DNA of 64,000 bases from Anaerobacillus alkalidiazotrophicus (GTDB lineage Bacteria; Bacillota; Bacilli; Bacillales_H; Anaerobacillaceae). The translations under genes and the position numbers were made by a program. Within the stretch, counting starts at the first letter, position 1; each line of letters starts with the position of its first letter. The stretch spans positions 5,562 to 69,561 of the forward strand of contig NZ_MLQS01000018.1 in assembly GCF_001866055.1 (NCBI RefSeq), read 5' to 3'. Shown here one piece after another: positions 54,268 through 63,754 of the stretch. The notes under the pieces were generated by a model. That model did no database searches. It was not told the DNA's origin and saw only the letters and a program-made list of their open reading frames with translations.

Positions 54268-54915
54268 TTAAATTTTTAGAACATAAGTCCGAGCACGCTC
54301 CTTGCCGCTTGCTATACATAATATTTGTAATTTAACTAGTTTGTGTAGGATACGTCGAGCGTGCCGATCACTTATCCTTAAATGATTAGCAACCTCGAGT
54401 GGAGTAATTGGACGTAGCAACCGTCTTGCAAATCTCACAACCTCTGATTCAAGCCAAGATAAATTTAAAGGGATATCATTAGAGAGGAATTTGCCTATAA
54501 ATGCAAGTATAAGCTGTTGACATTGTTTTGGCTCTTCTTTAATAGATAAAAAAGCTATAGGTAAAATTGTCCATCCCTCTAATGCCAATAAAGAATGGCG
54601 CCAACATAAATCCTTAAATCGTGTTACATCCAGGTCTCTAGCATGAGGTCCGTATCCTTGAATTTCTATGCACCCTTTTGCACCTAAAGGCATATATGCA
54701 AGATCTAAGTATCGGTAACGATTATTGAAATCACGCACCTCCCATTCAGGGTATAAATGATCAAAATTCCCAACAGTTGGGAACCAGATTGATCGTAAAA
54801 ATTCCAACGTACCAAAGCCAAGCCCATTTTCAAGTAGCTCACGTCTTCTATGATTTTGTTCTTCGGCAAGATTAGTTTGTAGCCACTCTTCGTACTTTTG
54901 ATCAAATTTCGACAC
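54268..54915 (-). CDS. Putative PD-(D/E)XK-like nuclease fold fused to a winged helix
   Basis: A 215-residue protein. The central part has RYLDLAYMPLGAKGCIEIQGYGPHARDLDVTRFKDL followed by GWTILPIAF. The Asp of LDLAY and the E-x-Q of IEIQG are spaced like the D...ExK/ExQ residues of DUF559/Vsr-type endonucleases. The C-terminal 50 residues (ITPLEVANHLRISDRHARRILHKLVKLQILC) form a winged helix. It could be a DNA-binding nuclease or a regulator with a degenerate nuclease fold. It lies convergent to the ZorAB-like pair but is separated from it by repeats. Confidence 0.55.
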   Translation of the reverse strand: MSKFDQKYEEWLQTNLAEEQNHRRRELLENGLGFGTLEFLRSIWFPTVGNFDHLYPEWEVRDFNNRYRYLDLAYMPLGAKGCIEIQGYGPHARDLDVTRFKDLCWRHSLLALEGWTILPIAFLSIKEEPKQCQQLILAFIGKFLSNDIPLNLSWLESEVVRFARRLLRPITPLEVANHLRISDRHARRILHKLVKLQILCIASGKERARTYVLKI

Positions 54916-55536
54916 TAAACAACTTCCTTTCTAAAATACATTTTATTAATAAAGTCAGTTACATGTATGTCATAATTGAGTACACCCTCCACTAAGATAT
55001 TATATTTTGTTACATCTAGCTAGATATTGATTTGTGATCTCATTTTTAACTTCACTCAGTTAGAAAAACTTCGTAAATAAAAACTATCAGTTTTAAAACT
55101 TGGTGAAATATGTAAACAACTAACATGATCCTAGCCTGACTTTATTAAAAAAAGTATAAGATGACTTATGAAAATTCGCAATAACTATAAATAGAATAAT
55201 TTGAGTACATACTAAAACACTTTTAATACAAGAGTACACAATATATTAATCAAGAAGTGTTGTTACTTTATAAACTCAAGATCACTTGCTTATACCAGAA
55301 TAACAAAGAATAATAATAGGTGAAGAAAGAAAGTCCTACTATTATTTTAACTTTAGAACAACATTTCAAATTTTCTTATAAAAAATCTATATATATTGAA
55401 ATGACATTCTAATTTATTGAGAAAGTATTTTATTTATGAGTTTGATTGTATATGATAATAGTAGATTTGTTTTAAACGACGAAATAAGGAGATGAGCTAT
55501 TAACATTACTACTTTGGATTGAAAGAAGGGAATACG
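54916..55536. other. AT-rich gap without a recognisable gene
   Basis: About 600 bases between divergent genes. No repeat from families A-E, no credible frame and no strong hairpin is seen. It should hold promoters for the winged-helix protein gene and the AEC transporter gene. Confidence 0.6.
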
Positions 55537-56478
55537 TTGTATAGTTTATTAGAAGTTGTTGCAAAGATTTTACCAATTATCTTGTTACTAGTGTTAGGGA
55601 ACGTACTACAAAAAATTCAGTTTTTCAAAGACAGTACAATTAATGATTTTAAAAAATTAGTTGTAAATTTCACCCTACCAGCTTTGCTTTTTTTAGCCTT
55701 TTTAGACACGGAATTTGAAAGTAGTTATATTATTATCGTAGTAGTAATGTTTATTGCATGTGTATTAATGCTTATTGTAGGGATCTTCTACAAAAAACTA
55801 TTAAAATCTGATAATAGGTACGTATCAACTGTTTTTACTAGTTTTGAAAATGGGATGATTGGGTATCCGTTATTTGTTACTGTTTATGGATCGGCCAGTT
55901 TGTACAAGATTGCCGTTATTGACATCGGACACATTTTATTTGTCTTTTTAATTCTTGTTAATTACCTACAAAAATTAAATGGGAAGACTTCATCCTTTAA
56001 AGAGCTTTTGTTATCATTTTTCAAATCACCAATCATTATGGCGGTACTGCTTGGTATTCTATTTTCTACTACAGGTTCTGCACAATTAATGATGAATTTT
56101 CAATTTTCATATTCAATCATAGAATTATTAACTATCGTTGGAAGCTTAACTGTCCCATTAATATGTATTGTTATTGGATATGAGCTGAAACTAGATTTTA
56201 AAAATATAAGTAAACCATTTGGCTTAGTTTTAATAAGAATGTCTACCTTATTGGTTTTAGCATTTTTACTAAATACATTTATTATTGACGGTCTATTACA
56301 ACTTGATAAAGAATTTCAAATTGCCTTATATTTAACGTTTTTACTCCCACCAGCTTTTGCTATTCCGATCTTTATGGACGATAAGTCAGGTAAGAACAAG
56401 CAACTTATTTTAAATATGATTTCGATTAATATTTTGTTAACAATTGTTGCCTTTTTAATCTTAGTAACGGTTATTTAA
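55537..56478 (+). CDS. AEC-family transporter (auxin efflux carrier type)
   Basis: A permease of about 313 residues with ten hydrophobic helices in two halves of five. The start is probably the TTG at 55537 (GAAGGG six bases before); a TTG at 55519 is in frame. Family features include LLLVLGNVLQKI near residue 13 and KLVVNFTLPALLFLAFLDTEF near residue 34, with the conserved FTLPA bend. Bacterial members export malate or other organic acids, or import them. The substrate is unknown. Several TTG and GTG starts make this gene less strongly translated than its neighbours. Confidence 0.82.
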   Translation: MYSLLEVVAKILPIILLLVLGNVLQKIQFFKDSTINDFKKLVVNFTLPALLFLAFLDTEFESSYIIIVVVMFIACVLMLIVGIFYKKLLKSDNRYVSTVFTSFENGMIGYPLFVTVYGSASLYKIAVIDIGHILFVFLILVNYLQKLNGKTSSFKELLLSFFKSPIIMAVLLGILFSTTGSAQLMMNFQFSYSIIELLTIVGSLTVPLICIVIGYELKLDFKNISKPFGLVLIRMSTLLVLAFLLNTFIIDGLLQLDKEFQIALYLTFLLPPAFAIPIFMDDKSGKNKQLILNMISINILLTIVAFLILVTVI

Positions 56479-56522
56479 TAATTTTATTTCAAATGCAAAA
56501 GTAGCTTTGAATAATCCTGGAT

Positions 56523-56572
56523 AAAATGACTCGAGCGCATAAAGTACATTTATGACACTCGAGTCATTTTTT
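56523..56572 (+). terminator. Terminator after the AEC transporter gene
   Basis: A perfect 13-bp stem (AAAATGACTCGAG with its complement) and a T run. Confidence 0.9.
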
Positions 56573-56580
56573 GTTTAAAG

Positions 56581-56637
56581 ATAAGAAATTATAAATTTCG
56601 GCTCTTGGAAACTGTCTAGCTTCAACGCTTTTCTTGA
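56581..56637 (+). repeat. Family C modular repeat, copy 8 (minimal, degenerate)
   Basis: AATTATAAATTTCGGCTCTTGG, AAACTGTCTAGC and AACGCTTTTCTTG are joined directly. Confidence 0.65.
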
Positions 56638-56699
56638 GTATGGACACTAGTGTCACATTTGTTATAAAGAAAAATTATTTAGAGTTAGAAGGATGTATC

Positions 56700-56793
56700 G
56701 TTTCAGCTCTTATGAGGTCGTGCACTTTATATAGAATAACTAACAATTAGGGGACGAAGGAAAATCCCCACTGATTTAAATTTTAACCTTTAT
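56700..56793 (+). repeat. Family A element, right-half copy
   Basis: ATATAGAATAACTAACAATTAGGGG, the hairpin with AATCCCCACTGATT, and the end AACCTTTAT are as in family A. The middle hairpin is deleted. Confidence 0.65.
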
Positions 56794-57376
56794 AATGGAT
56801 TAATAATAATTTTGTTTAAGTATGGAAAAATTAAATTTATGATATCAGAGGGATGTTGATTCGTTTTTTTTATTTATATATATTAAATAAGAAGCAAAGC
56901 TTAAAGTAAGTTATTGATAAATCTACATACTAGATTATAATGGAATTAAATAAAAGTATGTCAAAATCGGTCGAAAGAAGGGTTAAACTGATCATGACAT
57001 TGAATTTTTTTAGCTTTTGAAGGATAAAAATTTTTCATTCTTACAGTGTGTTTTTTCTTTGTAATACAAAAATAAAAAATTCTAAATTCTAAATTTTCAT
57101 TACTTTTAGAAATGGTTTTAAACATAAAAGTGTCTGAAATGATGGATTATTCTAATTATTTTTGTTAATATAGGAAGAACTAGCAATATAGGTACTACCT
57201 TTTTGGAAAGGGACGCTTTTTGTCCGGGTGGGACAGTGATGTCTACCAGTCGTAGTTGATATCGTTTATGTAGGTTAAAGGAAAATGGTTTGTCGATAGA
57301 AAGCTACCTTTGTTACCGTAGGCTTTTCTAATTTAACATGAAAGAAAGAAACGATTTTATAATAGGGGATGATTAA
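56794..57376. other. Long leader/promoter region of the PEP carboxylase gene
   Basis: About 580 bases, very AT-rich. A GC-richer patch at 57205-57260 has short hairpins (GGACGC/TTTTTGTCC and GGGACAGTGATGTC). No known riboswitch is recognised and no gene is seen. Confidence 0.5.
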
Positions 57377-60133
57377 ATGATCAATGTTACAGTAGATAAC
57401 AGTTCTCTTTTGAGGAACGATGTGAGGAAACTTGGGAATATCTTAGGTGAAATTCTCGTCCATGAAGGTGGAATTTCATTATTAGAAAAAGTTGAAGCAA
57501 TAAGGAAGAAGGCAAAAAGCTTAAGAGAAAATTATAATGAAGAATTATACTTAAGTTTTAAAGAAGAGATTAGTAGTCTTAAGCCACCTGTACGCCAACA
57601 AGTTATTCGTGCTTTTTCAATTTATTTTCATCTAGTAAATATTGCCGAACAAAATCATAGGATCCGTCGTCACCGCCAATATCATTTACATGAAAAAGGC
57701 TGTGTACAACCAATTTCGATTGAAAGTGCGGTATCTTCTTTAAAAGAAAATCATTTTTCTGAAGATGTTATTCAAAAAGTTTTAAATGATTTATCAATTG
57801 AACTTATTATCACGGCTCATCCAACAGAGGCAACAAAGCGTACGGTACTTGAAACACAAAAACGCATATCAAAGTTACTTCAGCAATTCGACAATCCGAT
57901 GTTACTAAAGAAACAAAGAAAAGATTTGGATGAGAGTTTATTTAATGAAGTTACTGCTTTATGGCAAACTGATGAATTACGTTATCGCAAGCCAACGGTA
58001 CTTGATGAAGTTAAAAATGGTCTTTATTATTTTGACGATACATTATTTGATGTACTACCAGATATCCATGAAGAGTTAGAAAATCAGCTACAAAGTTATT
58101 ATCCGTCGCATTCGTGGAAAGTGCCAAACTTTCTATTCTTCGGTTCTTGGATTGGAGGAGATCGTGATGGAAATCCTAACGTTACGCCAGAAATTACGTG
58201 GGAAACATTAAAACTTCAACGGAAATTAGTGTTAAAAAAATATAAAGAAGCAGCCACTGAGTTAATGAAACGTTTTAGTCAAGCAAGTTCTCGAGTATCA
58301 ATAAGTGAAGAGTTAATTCAGTCTGTGAAACAAGATGAGCAATTATATCTAGAGCCTGGAGAAGCTTGGCCAATTAAGAACGAGATTTATCGACGTAAGT
58401 TTGCTGTAATTCTTAAACGTTTACGAAACGTTGGAAACACAAAAATTGGTTATCGTTCAGCAGAAGAATTATTGAAAGATCTTGTAATGATTAAAGAAAG
58501 TGCTGAAAAACATCAGCCTGCAAATAATAAACTAAAAAAGATTCGAAAACTAATTCGTCAAGTTGAGTTATTCGGCTTCCATCTAGCTACACTTGATATT
58601 AGAAACCATAGTGGGGAACATGAAACAGCCGTAACTGAAATTTTAAAAGTTGTTAACATAACTGATGATTATTCTGCCCTATCTGAGAATGAGAAGGTTG
58701 CAGTTCTTGAGAAAGTATTAGGTGAACCAAGACCACTATTATTAGTGGAAGAAGATTATTCTGAAGAAACACAAGAAGTATTAAACGTATTCCAAATGAT
58801 TAAAAAAGCTCATTCTGAATTTGGAAGTCGCTCGATAGAAGTATACTTAGTTAGTATGACTCAATCAGCAAGTGACCTACTTGAAGTACTTGTTCTAGCA
58901 AAAGAGGCTGGTATCTATCGTTTACATGCAGATGGGACAGTTGAAAGTCATTTACATGTAGCGCCATTACTTGAAACAGTTGATGACTTAATTGCAGGTC
59001 CTGGTATTATGAAAACATTATTCGAAATGGATGTTTATCGTAATCACATTACTGAAAGAGGAAATCACCAAGAAATCATGCTTGGTTATTCAGATGGAAG
59101 TAAAGACGGCGGAACATTAACAGCAAATTGGAAGCTTTTCAAAGCTCAGAAAGAAATCCATGATATGGCTAAAGAATTTAATATTAAATTGAAATTCTTC
59201 CATGGACGTGGAGGTTCATTAGGACGTGGAGGCGGACCTCTTAACCGTAGTATTTTATCGCAACCTGCTGAAACGCTAGGGGACGGAGTGAAAATAACTG
59301 AGCAAGGTGAAGTTCTATCTTCACGTTATTTATTAGAAGATATTGCTTATCGAAATCTAGAACAGGCAGCCTCAGCATTATTAGAAGCTTCTGCAAATGC
59401 TTCGAAAAATTTATTACAAGGCTATGTACGTGAAAAGTCTTGGGAAGATGCGATGGAAGAAGCTTCAAAATATGCATTAACAAAATATCAATCGCTTGTC
59501 TTTGGAGACCCAGATTTCTTAACGTACTTTAAACAAGCGACACCTTTAAGAGAGTTAGGAGCCTTAAATATTGGCTCTAGGCCGATGAGTCGTAAGGGAA
59601 GCGAACGCTTTGAAGATTTACGCGCGATTCCATGGGTGTTTGCTTGGACACAGTCTAGACAAATGATCCCTGCTTGGTATGCAGCTGGTACAGGTTTGCA
59701 ATCTTTCGCAATGCAGAATGATCAGAATTTAAAGCTGCTTCAGGACATGTATAAGAAATGGCCATTCTTCCAATCAACAATTAATAATCTTCAAATGGCA
59801 TTAATGAAAGCTGATCTACAGACGGCAAAAGAATATATTAATTTAGTTGAGGATAAAGAAATCGCAGAAAGAATTTTCAATGATATTTCAGATGAATACA
59901 AAAGAACAAGGGAAATTCTTTTACTAATTACAGGTAATCAAGAACTTCTTGACCATACACCAACTATCCAAGAATCTGTTCGCAGACGTAATCCTTACGT
60001 AGATCCATTGAGCTTCTTACAAGTTCATTTGATCAAAAACATGCGTGAGACAGACGACAACTATGAAGAGCTTCTAACAGAAGTACTACTTTCTATTAGT
60101 GGTGTTGCTGCTGGGTTAGTGAATACAGGTTGA
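57377..60133 (+). CDS. ppc: Phosphoenolpyruvate carboxylase
   Basis: A 918-residue enzyme that adds bicarbonate to PEP to make oxaloacetate for the TCA cycle and amino-acid synthesis. Catalytic motifs are intact: TAHPTEATKR near residue 145, GYSDGSKDGGTLTANW near 573, and FHGRGGSLGRGGGP near 607. GSRPMSRK, LRAIPWVFAWTQSR and the C-terminal NTG complete the family pattern. Ribosome site AGGGGATG. Many Bacillaceae rely on pyruvate carboxylase, so Ppc here suggests an extra anaplerotic route, matching the unusual isocitrate dehydrogenase nearby. Confidence 0.95.
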   Translation: MINVTVDNSSLLRNDVRKLGNILGEILVHEGGISLLEKVEAIRKKAKSLRENYNEELYLSFKEEISSLKPPVRQQVIRAFSIYFHLVNIAEQNHRIRRHRQYHLHEKGCVQPISIESAVSSLKENHFSEDVIQKVLNDLSIELIITAHPTEATKRTVLETQKRISKLLQQFDNPMLLKKQRKDLDESLFNEVTALWQTDELRYRKPTVLDEVKNGLYYFDDTLFDVLPDIHEELENQLQSYYPSHSWKVPNFLFFGSWIGGDRDGNPNVTPEITWETLKLQRKLVLKKYKEAATELMKRFSQASSRVSISEELIQSVKQDEQLYLEPGEAWPIKNEIYRRKFAVILKRLRNVGNTKIGYRSAEELLKDLVMIKESAEKHQPANNKLKKIRKLIRQVELFGFHLATLDIRNHSGEHETAVTEILKVVNITDDYSALSENEKVAVLEKVLGEPRPLLLVEEDYSEETQEVLNVFQMIKKAHSEFGSRSIEVYLVSMTQSASDLLEVLVLAKEAGIYRLHADGTVESHLHVAPLLETVDDLIAGPGIMKTLFEMDVYRNHITERGNHQEIMLGYSDGSKDGGTLTANWKLFKAQKEIHDMAKEFNIKLKFFHGRGGSLGRGGGPLNRSILSQPAETLGDGVKITEQGEVLSSRYLLEDIAYRNLEQAASALLEASANASKNLLQGYVREKSWEDAMEEASKYALTKYQSLVFGDPDFLTYFKQATPLRELGALNIGSRPMSRKGSERFEDLRAIPWVFAWTQSRQMIPAWYAAGTGLQSFAMQNDQNLKLLQDMYKKWPFFQSTINNLQMALMKADLQTAKEYINLVEDKEIAERIFNDISDEYKRTREILLLITGNQELLDHTPTIQESVRRRNPYVDPLSFLQVHLIKNMRETDDNYEELLTEVLLSISGVAAGLVNTG

Positions 60134-60160
60134 TAATTTCCATTAAGGTTAGATACGAAA

Positions 60161-60195
60161 ATAACAGGACTCATCAAGAGTTCTGTTATTTTTTT
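60161..60195 (+). terminator. Terminator after ppc
   Basis: ATAACAGGACTC and GAGTTCTGTTAT pair (one wobble), followed by T residues. The following bases to 60519 are AT-rich with no visible gene. Confidence 0.88.
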
Positions 60196-60519
60196 GCCTC
60201 AAAAAGGAGCATTAACATTTTAAATCTACCACTATGTACGAGCTTATCTAATCGATGAATAAATTATATCATTTTATGAATGAGGTTAAATTTTCTTTGT
60301 TAAAAAAACTAACTTGAAATATCTGAATATTAATAATTTAATCTATAATACAAAATAAGTTAAATAATTGTAATGAGAACGAACCTCTTGCATATCCATA
60401 TACAGTGTTAGTGGACATGGCTTATGATGAAAAGTTTTTAACTAAATAACATTAGTCTTCTAGTATATAACTAACTTTTTGTTAAGAACCTATAAACATT
60501 TAGAAAGGGCTGATTACCT

Positions 60520-60813
60520 TTGATTATTGAATTTAAAGAACCTCACTCTGAAAAAGAAATAGTAAATAAATTTATCGAACTAATACGACTTAATAAACAT
60601 GTGAAACTAAATAAATCTAATCCACTTTTAACCTATAATGTTCGTGAATTTATTAAAACATCAAATATTCACCCCAAAAAACTTACAAAAGCTTTTGAAA
60701 GTAAATCCATTATGGATAAACTAAAGGAAGAATTCCCAATTGAAGTCATAGAACACCCTCAATTCATAGATTTCCATTGGGTTGATAATCAAGTAGGTTT
60801 CTATAATAAGTAG
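60520..60813 (+). CDS. Hypothetical small basic protein
   Basis: A 97-residue protein starting at TTG after AGAAAGGGCTG. It is lysine-rich, with no membrane segment or cysteine. The pattern NKFIELIRLNKHVKLNK, YNVREFIKTSNIHPKKLTKAF, FIDFHWVDNQVGFYNK suggests a compact helical fold ending in a beta strand. I do not recognise the family. Confidence 0.55.
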   Translation: MIIEFKEPHSEKEIVNKFIELIRLNKHVKLNKSNPLLTYNVREFIKTSNIHPKKLTKAFESKSIMDKLKEEFPIEVIEHPQFIDFHWVDNQVGFYNK

Positions 60814-60966
60814 ACTTCATTCACATGATTGAAGTAATTATGAGTGAATTTGACATATTTGATTTTTATTCGCATGAAATACATCATCTGTAGATATAAC
60901 ATTTAGGCGGGATAGTTTTAATGATCAAATTCATTAAGCATATTATGTATTTAAACTATTAAATCT

Positions 60967-61003
60967 TGGCGTTTTCCTGAAACATTGGAGAGCGCTATTT
61001 TTA
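60967..61003 (+). terminator. Terminator before the TetR remnant
   Basis: GGCGTTTTCC and GGAGAGCGCT pair with several wobbles, followed by ATTTTTAT. Confidence 0.6.
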
Positions 61004-61062
61004 TGTTTCTACTTTAATGAATTTTCCCCCATTCATTAACTAGACCACTAAGATACTATAAG

Positions 61063-61334
61063 CTACATTTAATGAACTTGAGGATGGATTAAAAATGAGT
61101 TCAGGATTATTAGCGGCAATCTTCACAAATCCAGAATTACTAGAAAACTTCCAAGAACAGTATGCAACCTAGCAGAAAAAAATAGAAATGGATCAAATAG
61201 ATTCAGTACGCCCTACTATAGCGCGCCTAGCTGTCGATGGATTATGGTTTGCAGAAATATTTGGATTGGCTCCATTAGAAAAAGGGCTTAGGGAACGTGT
61301 AATGAGTGAACTTCGAACGTGGACTAAGGAGTGA
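61063..61334 (+). pseudogene. C-terminal remnant of a TetR-family regulator
   Basis: The frame reads ATFNELEDGLKMSSGLLAAIFTNPELLENFQEQYAT, then TAG, then QKKIEMDQIDSVRPTIARLAVDGLWFAEIFGLAPLEKGLRERVMSELRTWTKE. This is the ligand-binding end of a TetR repressor of the kind found before paired SMR pumps. The DNA-binding half is missing and there is an in-frame amber codon where relatives have tryptophan or a similar residue. Its TGA overlaps the GTG of the next gene, so the operon structure survives. Confidence 0.75.
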
Positions 61335-61648
61335 GGAAGTTGATATATTTTGTATTAATAACTGCAATTATCATTAGCAGTATTGGAGATATAGCTATAA
61401 AAAGATCTGATGGTTTCAGGCATATAGGAATAGCTATGATAGGAGTGCTTTTCTATATATTTACATTTTACTTGATGACAAAAATCGTTCAAGTATTATC
61501 GGTAGGCGTAACTTATGCTACATAGAGTGGTCTTGGGGTTATTCTGACAAGTTTAGCTGGAGTGGTTTTATTCAGAGAGAAACTTAATTGGAAGTCTGTT
61601 ACATCAATGTTCGTAATTATTATAGGAGTGGTTTTACTAAATATTTAA
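61331..61648 (+). pseudogene. Small multidrug resistance (SMR) subunit with an internal amber codon
   Basis: The first 64 codons read as an SMR protein (FVLITAIIISSIGDIAIKRSDGF ... VLSVGVTYAT). A TAG at 61523-61525 stands where the family has the tryptophan of the YAxWSGLG motif. The frame continues intact as SGLGVILTSLAGVVLFREKLNWKSVTSMFVIIIGVVLLNI and stops at TAA. Total length would be 105 codons. The active-site glutamate of SMR pumps is not at its usual position in the first helix (here I see D in SIGDIAIK). One G-to-A change explains the loss. Confidence 0.8.
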
Positions 61649-61667
61649 ATATTCAAAGAGCTTGACG

Positions 61668-62036
61668 ATGAAAAATAAAAGAGGTGCTATTTATTTACTA
61701 CTTGCAATATTCTTTGAGGTTTTCGCAACTACTAACATGAAACTTTCAGAAGGATTTTCTATTATTGAGTACAATCTAGCTGTAGTAATAGGTGTGTTGT
61801 GTTCCATTTACTTTTTTGCACTTTCTTTAGAAGAACTGCCACTTACCATTGCTTATGCCATTTGGGTCGGATTAGGAACAGTGCTTATTACTATTATCGG
61901 AATCGTTTTATTTAAAGAGGTCGTAGGAGGACTTCGTACACTAGGATTAGTAATGGTAATTATTGGAGTCATATCATTAAATTATTATTTTAAAGATACA
62001 AAAGAGAAACAAAAAATGAAAGAAAAGTCAGCTTAA
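61668..62036 (+). CDS. Small multidrug resistance (SMR) family protein
   Basis: A 122-residue four-helix pump subunit. The catalytic glutamate is present (AIFFEVFATTNMKLSEGF, residue about 15), as is the YAIWVGLGTVLITIIG signature near 65. Paired SMR systems such as YkkCD or EbrAB need both subunits. The partner gene just upstream carries a stop, so this subunit may work alone or not at all. The last 18 residues are a charged tail. Confidence 0.85.
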   Translation: MKNKRGAIYLLLAIFFEVFATTNMKLSEGFSIIEYNLAVVIGVLCSIYFFALSLEELPLTIAYAIWVGLGTVLITIIGIVLFKEVVGGLRTLGLVMVIIGVISLNYYFKDTKEKQKMKEKSA

Positions 62037-62106
62037 TTTTTAAAACTTGGATAAAAAGTGAAATAGCTTTATAGCAAAGCCTATCAAACTAATATGGAGG
62101 AAAAAC

Positions 62107-62757
62107 ATGCCTAATCATACGAATAAAATAATATCTGTAAATGTTGGAATGCCAAAAAGTATAACTTTTCAAGAGAAAATTTTATTTACTGGGATAAATA
62201 AACAAGAAGTAAATAAGCCTGTCTTTTTATATAAAGAAAAGTTCGAAGGTGACGGTCAAGCAGACCTTGATAATCATGGTGGAGAAGATAAAGCGGTTTG
62301 TGTCTATTCTTATCAGCATTATCCATATTGGCAAAAAAGGTTGCAACAACCACTTTCATACGGTGCATTTGGAGAAAATCTAACTATAGAAGGCCTCACA
62401 GAAGAGGTAGTGTGTATTGGAGACATTTATGAATTAGGAGAGGCAATTGTTCAAGTAACACAACCGCGTCAACCATGTTATAAATTGGCAAAAATTTACG
62501 ATCAAGATAAACTTCCTATATGGTTTCAAAATTCAGGATATACGGGTTATTATTTTAGAGTTTTACAAGAAGGGATCGTAACAAAAGTTAAACCTATCAA
62601 ACTACTAGAAAGACCTACAAAAAACGTGACAGTATCATTTGCAAACAATATCATGTATCACGATAAAATCAATATTGAGGGTATTAAGAAAATTTTAGAA
62701 GTAGATGAGTTGTCTACAAGTTGGAGAAATGTATTTTTGAAACGTATGGGAGTCTAG
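62107..62757 (+). CDS. MOSC-domain protein (YiiM/YflK-like)
   Basis: A 216-residue cytoplasmic protein of the MOSC family, which handles sulfur or the molybdenum cofactor. Conserved parts are VFLYKEKFEGDGQADLDNHGGEDKAVCVYSYQHYPYW, GAFGENLTIEGL and QVTQPRQPCYKLAKIY, with the invariant cysteine near residue 124. YiiM relatives reduce N-hydroxylated base analogues such as 6-hydroxylaminopurine. Its presence fits a genome with molybdenum enzymes. Ribosome site: TGGAGGAAAAAC. Confidence 0.9.
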   Translation: MPNHTNKIISVNVGMPKSITFQEKILFTGINKQEVNKPVFLYKEKFEGDGQADLDNHGGEDKAVCVYSYQHYPYWQKRLQQPLSYGAFGENLTIEGLTEEVVCIGDIYELGEAIVQVTQPRQPCYKLAKIYDQDKLPIWFQNSGYTGYYFRVLQEGIVTKVKPIKLLERPTKNVTVSFANNIMYHDKINIEGIKKILEVDELSTSWRNVFLKRMGV

Positions 62758-62967
62758 TATAATCATAATTAAAATCTGGAATAGAGATTCGTAACGTTTA
62801 TTTTCAAAACAAATCAATAGGTTTGCTAAAGAGGACAAGTTTAATTTGATTGAAATTTTGTAGCGTTTATCACATTTTATTCTAGGAGTTTACGTTATAA
62901 TACTAACTAATTTAAATTGTGAAAAAACAAAATATTCTGATCGAATGAAATAGGGAGATGAACAAGA

Positions 62968-63324
62968 ATGCCAAAAAACAATTTACCTCTTGTCTATTCA
63001 TGTTCTGGTTGTTCCTCGGCTGCACAAACTGCTAACATGATTGCAATAAAAATGGATCGAGAAGAAATTGCCGAAATGTCCTGTATTGCTGGAGTAGGTG
63101 GGGATGTAAAACCACTTGTTAAAACGGCCAAATCAGGTAGAAATATTATAGCTATTGATGGTTGCCCTTTAGCTTGTTGCAAAAATTGCCTAGATAGACA
63201 TGAAGTTAAACCAAAGCATCATTTTGTACTATCTGATTTTGAAGTACAAAAAATAATGGGCGAAGATCCAAATCCAGATCAGTATGCAAGTTGTTATAAT
63301 AAAATTTTAGAGTTAATCAAATGA
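62968..63324 (+). CDS. DGC-domain putative zinc-binding protein
   Basis: A 118-residue protein with the DGC motif GCPLACCKNCLDRH near residue 70, an N-terminal CSGCSSAAQTAN and MSCIAGVGGD, which together give many cysteines for metal binding. Such proteins are often near metal, arsenic or molybdenum genes. The last codons and the stop (TTA ATC AAA TGA) are also the first bases of the family B element, so the C-terminus probably changed when that element arrived. Confidence 0.85.
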   Translation: MPKNNLPLVYSCSGCSSAAQTANMIAIKMDREEIAEMSCIAGVGGDVKPLVKTAKSGRNIIAIDGCPLACCKNCLDRHEVKPKHHFVLSDFEVQKIMGEDPNPDQYASCYNKILELIK

Positions 63325-63444
63325 TTTGTTCTTAAAGGTCATAGCCCCCACCTCTAAGCGTAGCGTAGGTGGGAACTTCCATTCAGGTGGAGATGAGACT
63401 CCATCTGAATTTTCGATGTTCTAGCGAAGCTAGAACGAGTTCTC
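63313..63444 (+). repeat. Family B three-hairpin element, copy 3
   Basis: 132 bp, slightly shorter than copies 1 and 2. All three hairpins are present (CCCACCT/AGGTGGG, ATTCAGGTGGAG stem, GTTCTAGC/GCTAGAAC). It starts inside the end of the DGC gene. Confidence 0.8.
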
Positions 63445-63579
63445 CGTAAATGCTTAAACAAAATAGTCCAACTATAATGTATAGAGTAACTGTTTTTGAA
63501 TGGCTAGAGAACTAAGAAGATTATGATAAAATTGCATAAAGTTTAAGAGTCTAAGATATTATCTTCTGGGGTGTAGTAA

Positions 63580-63754
63580 AAAAAGCGCCATCGACACAAC
63601 TTTAAACGTAATAAGTTGGTTCGTGTAAAGTGAGATAAAGGGAAGCTTAAAAACACCAGGTTATCGATATGGAAGCAAGGAAGGCTTTCTAGACGATAGG
63701 CACTTGCGCTAGGAATCATTATAAGTTCAAAATTGATAAACTCTAATTTCCAAA
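63580..63754 (-). repeat. Family C modular repeat, copy 9 (diverged)
   Basis: AAAAAGCGCCATCGACACAAC, CGTAATAAGTTGG, AAGGCTTTCTAGACGATAGGC and AAAATTGATAAACTCTAATTTCC correspond to the copy at 48027-48218 with many changes. Confidence 0.55.
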
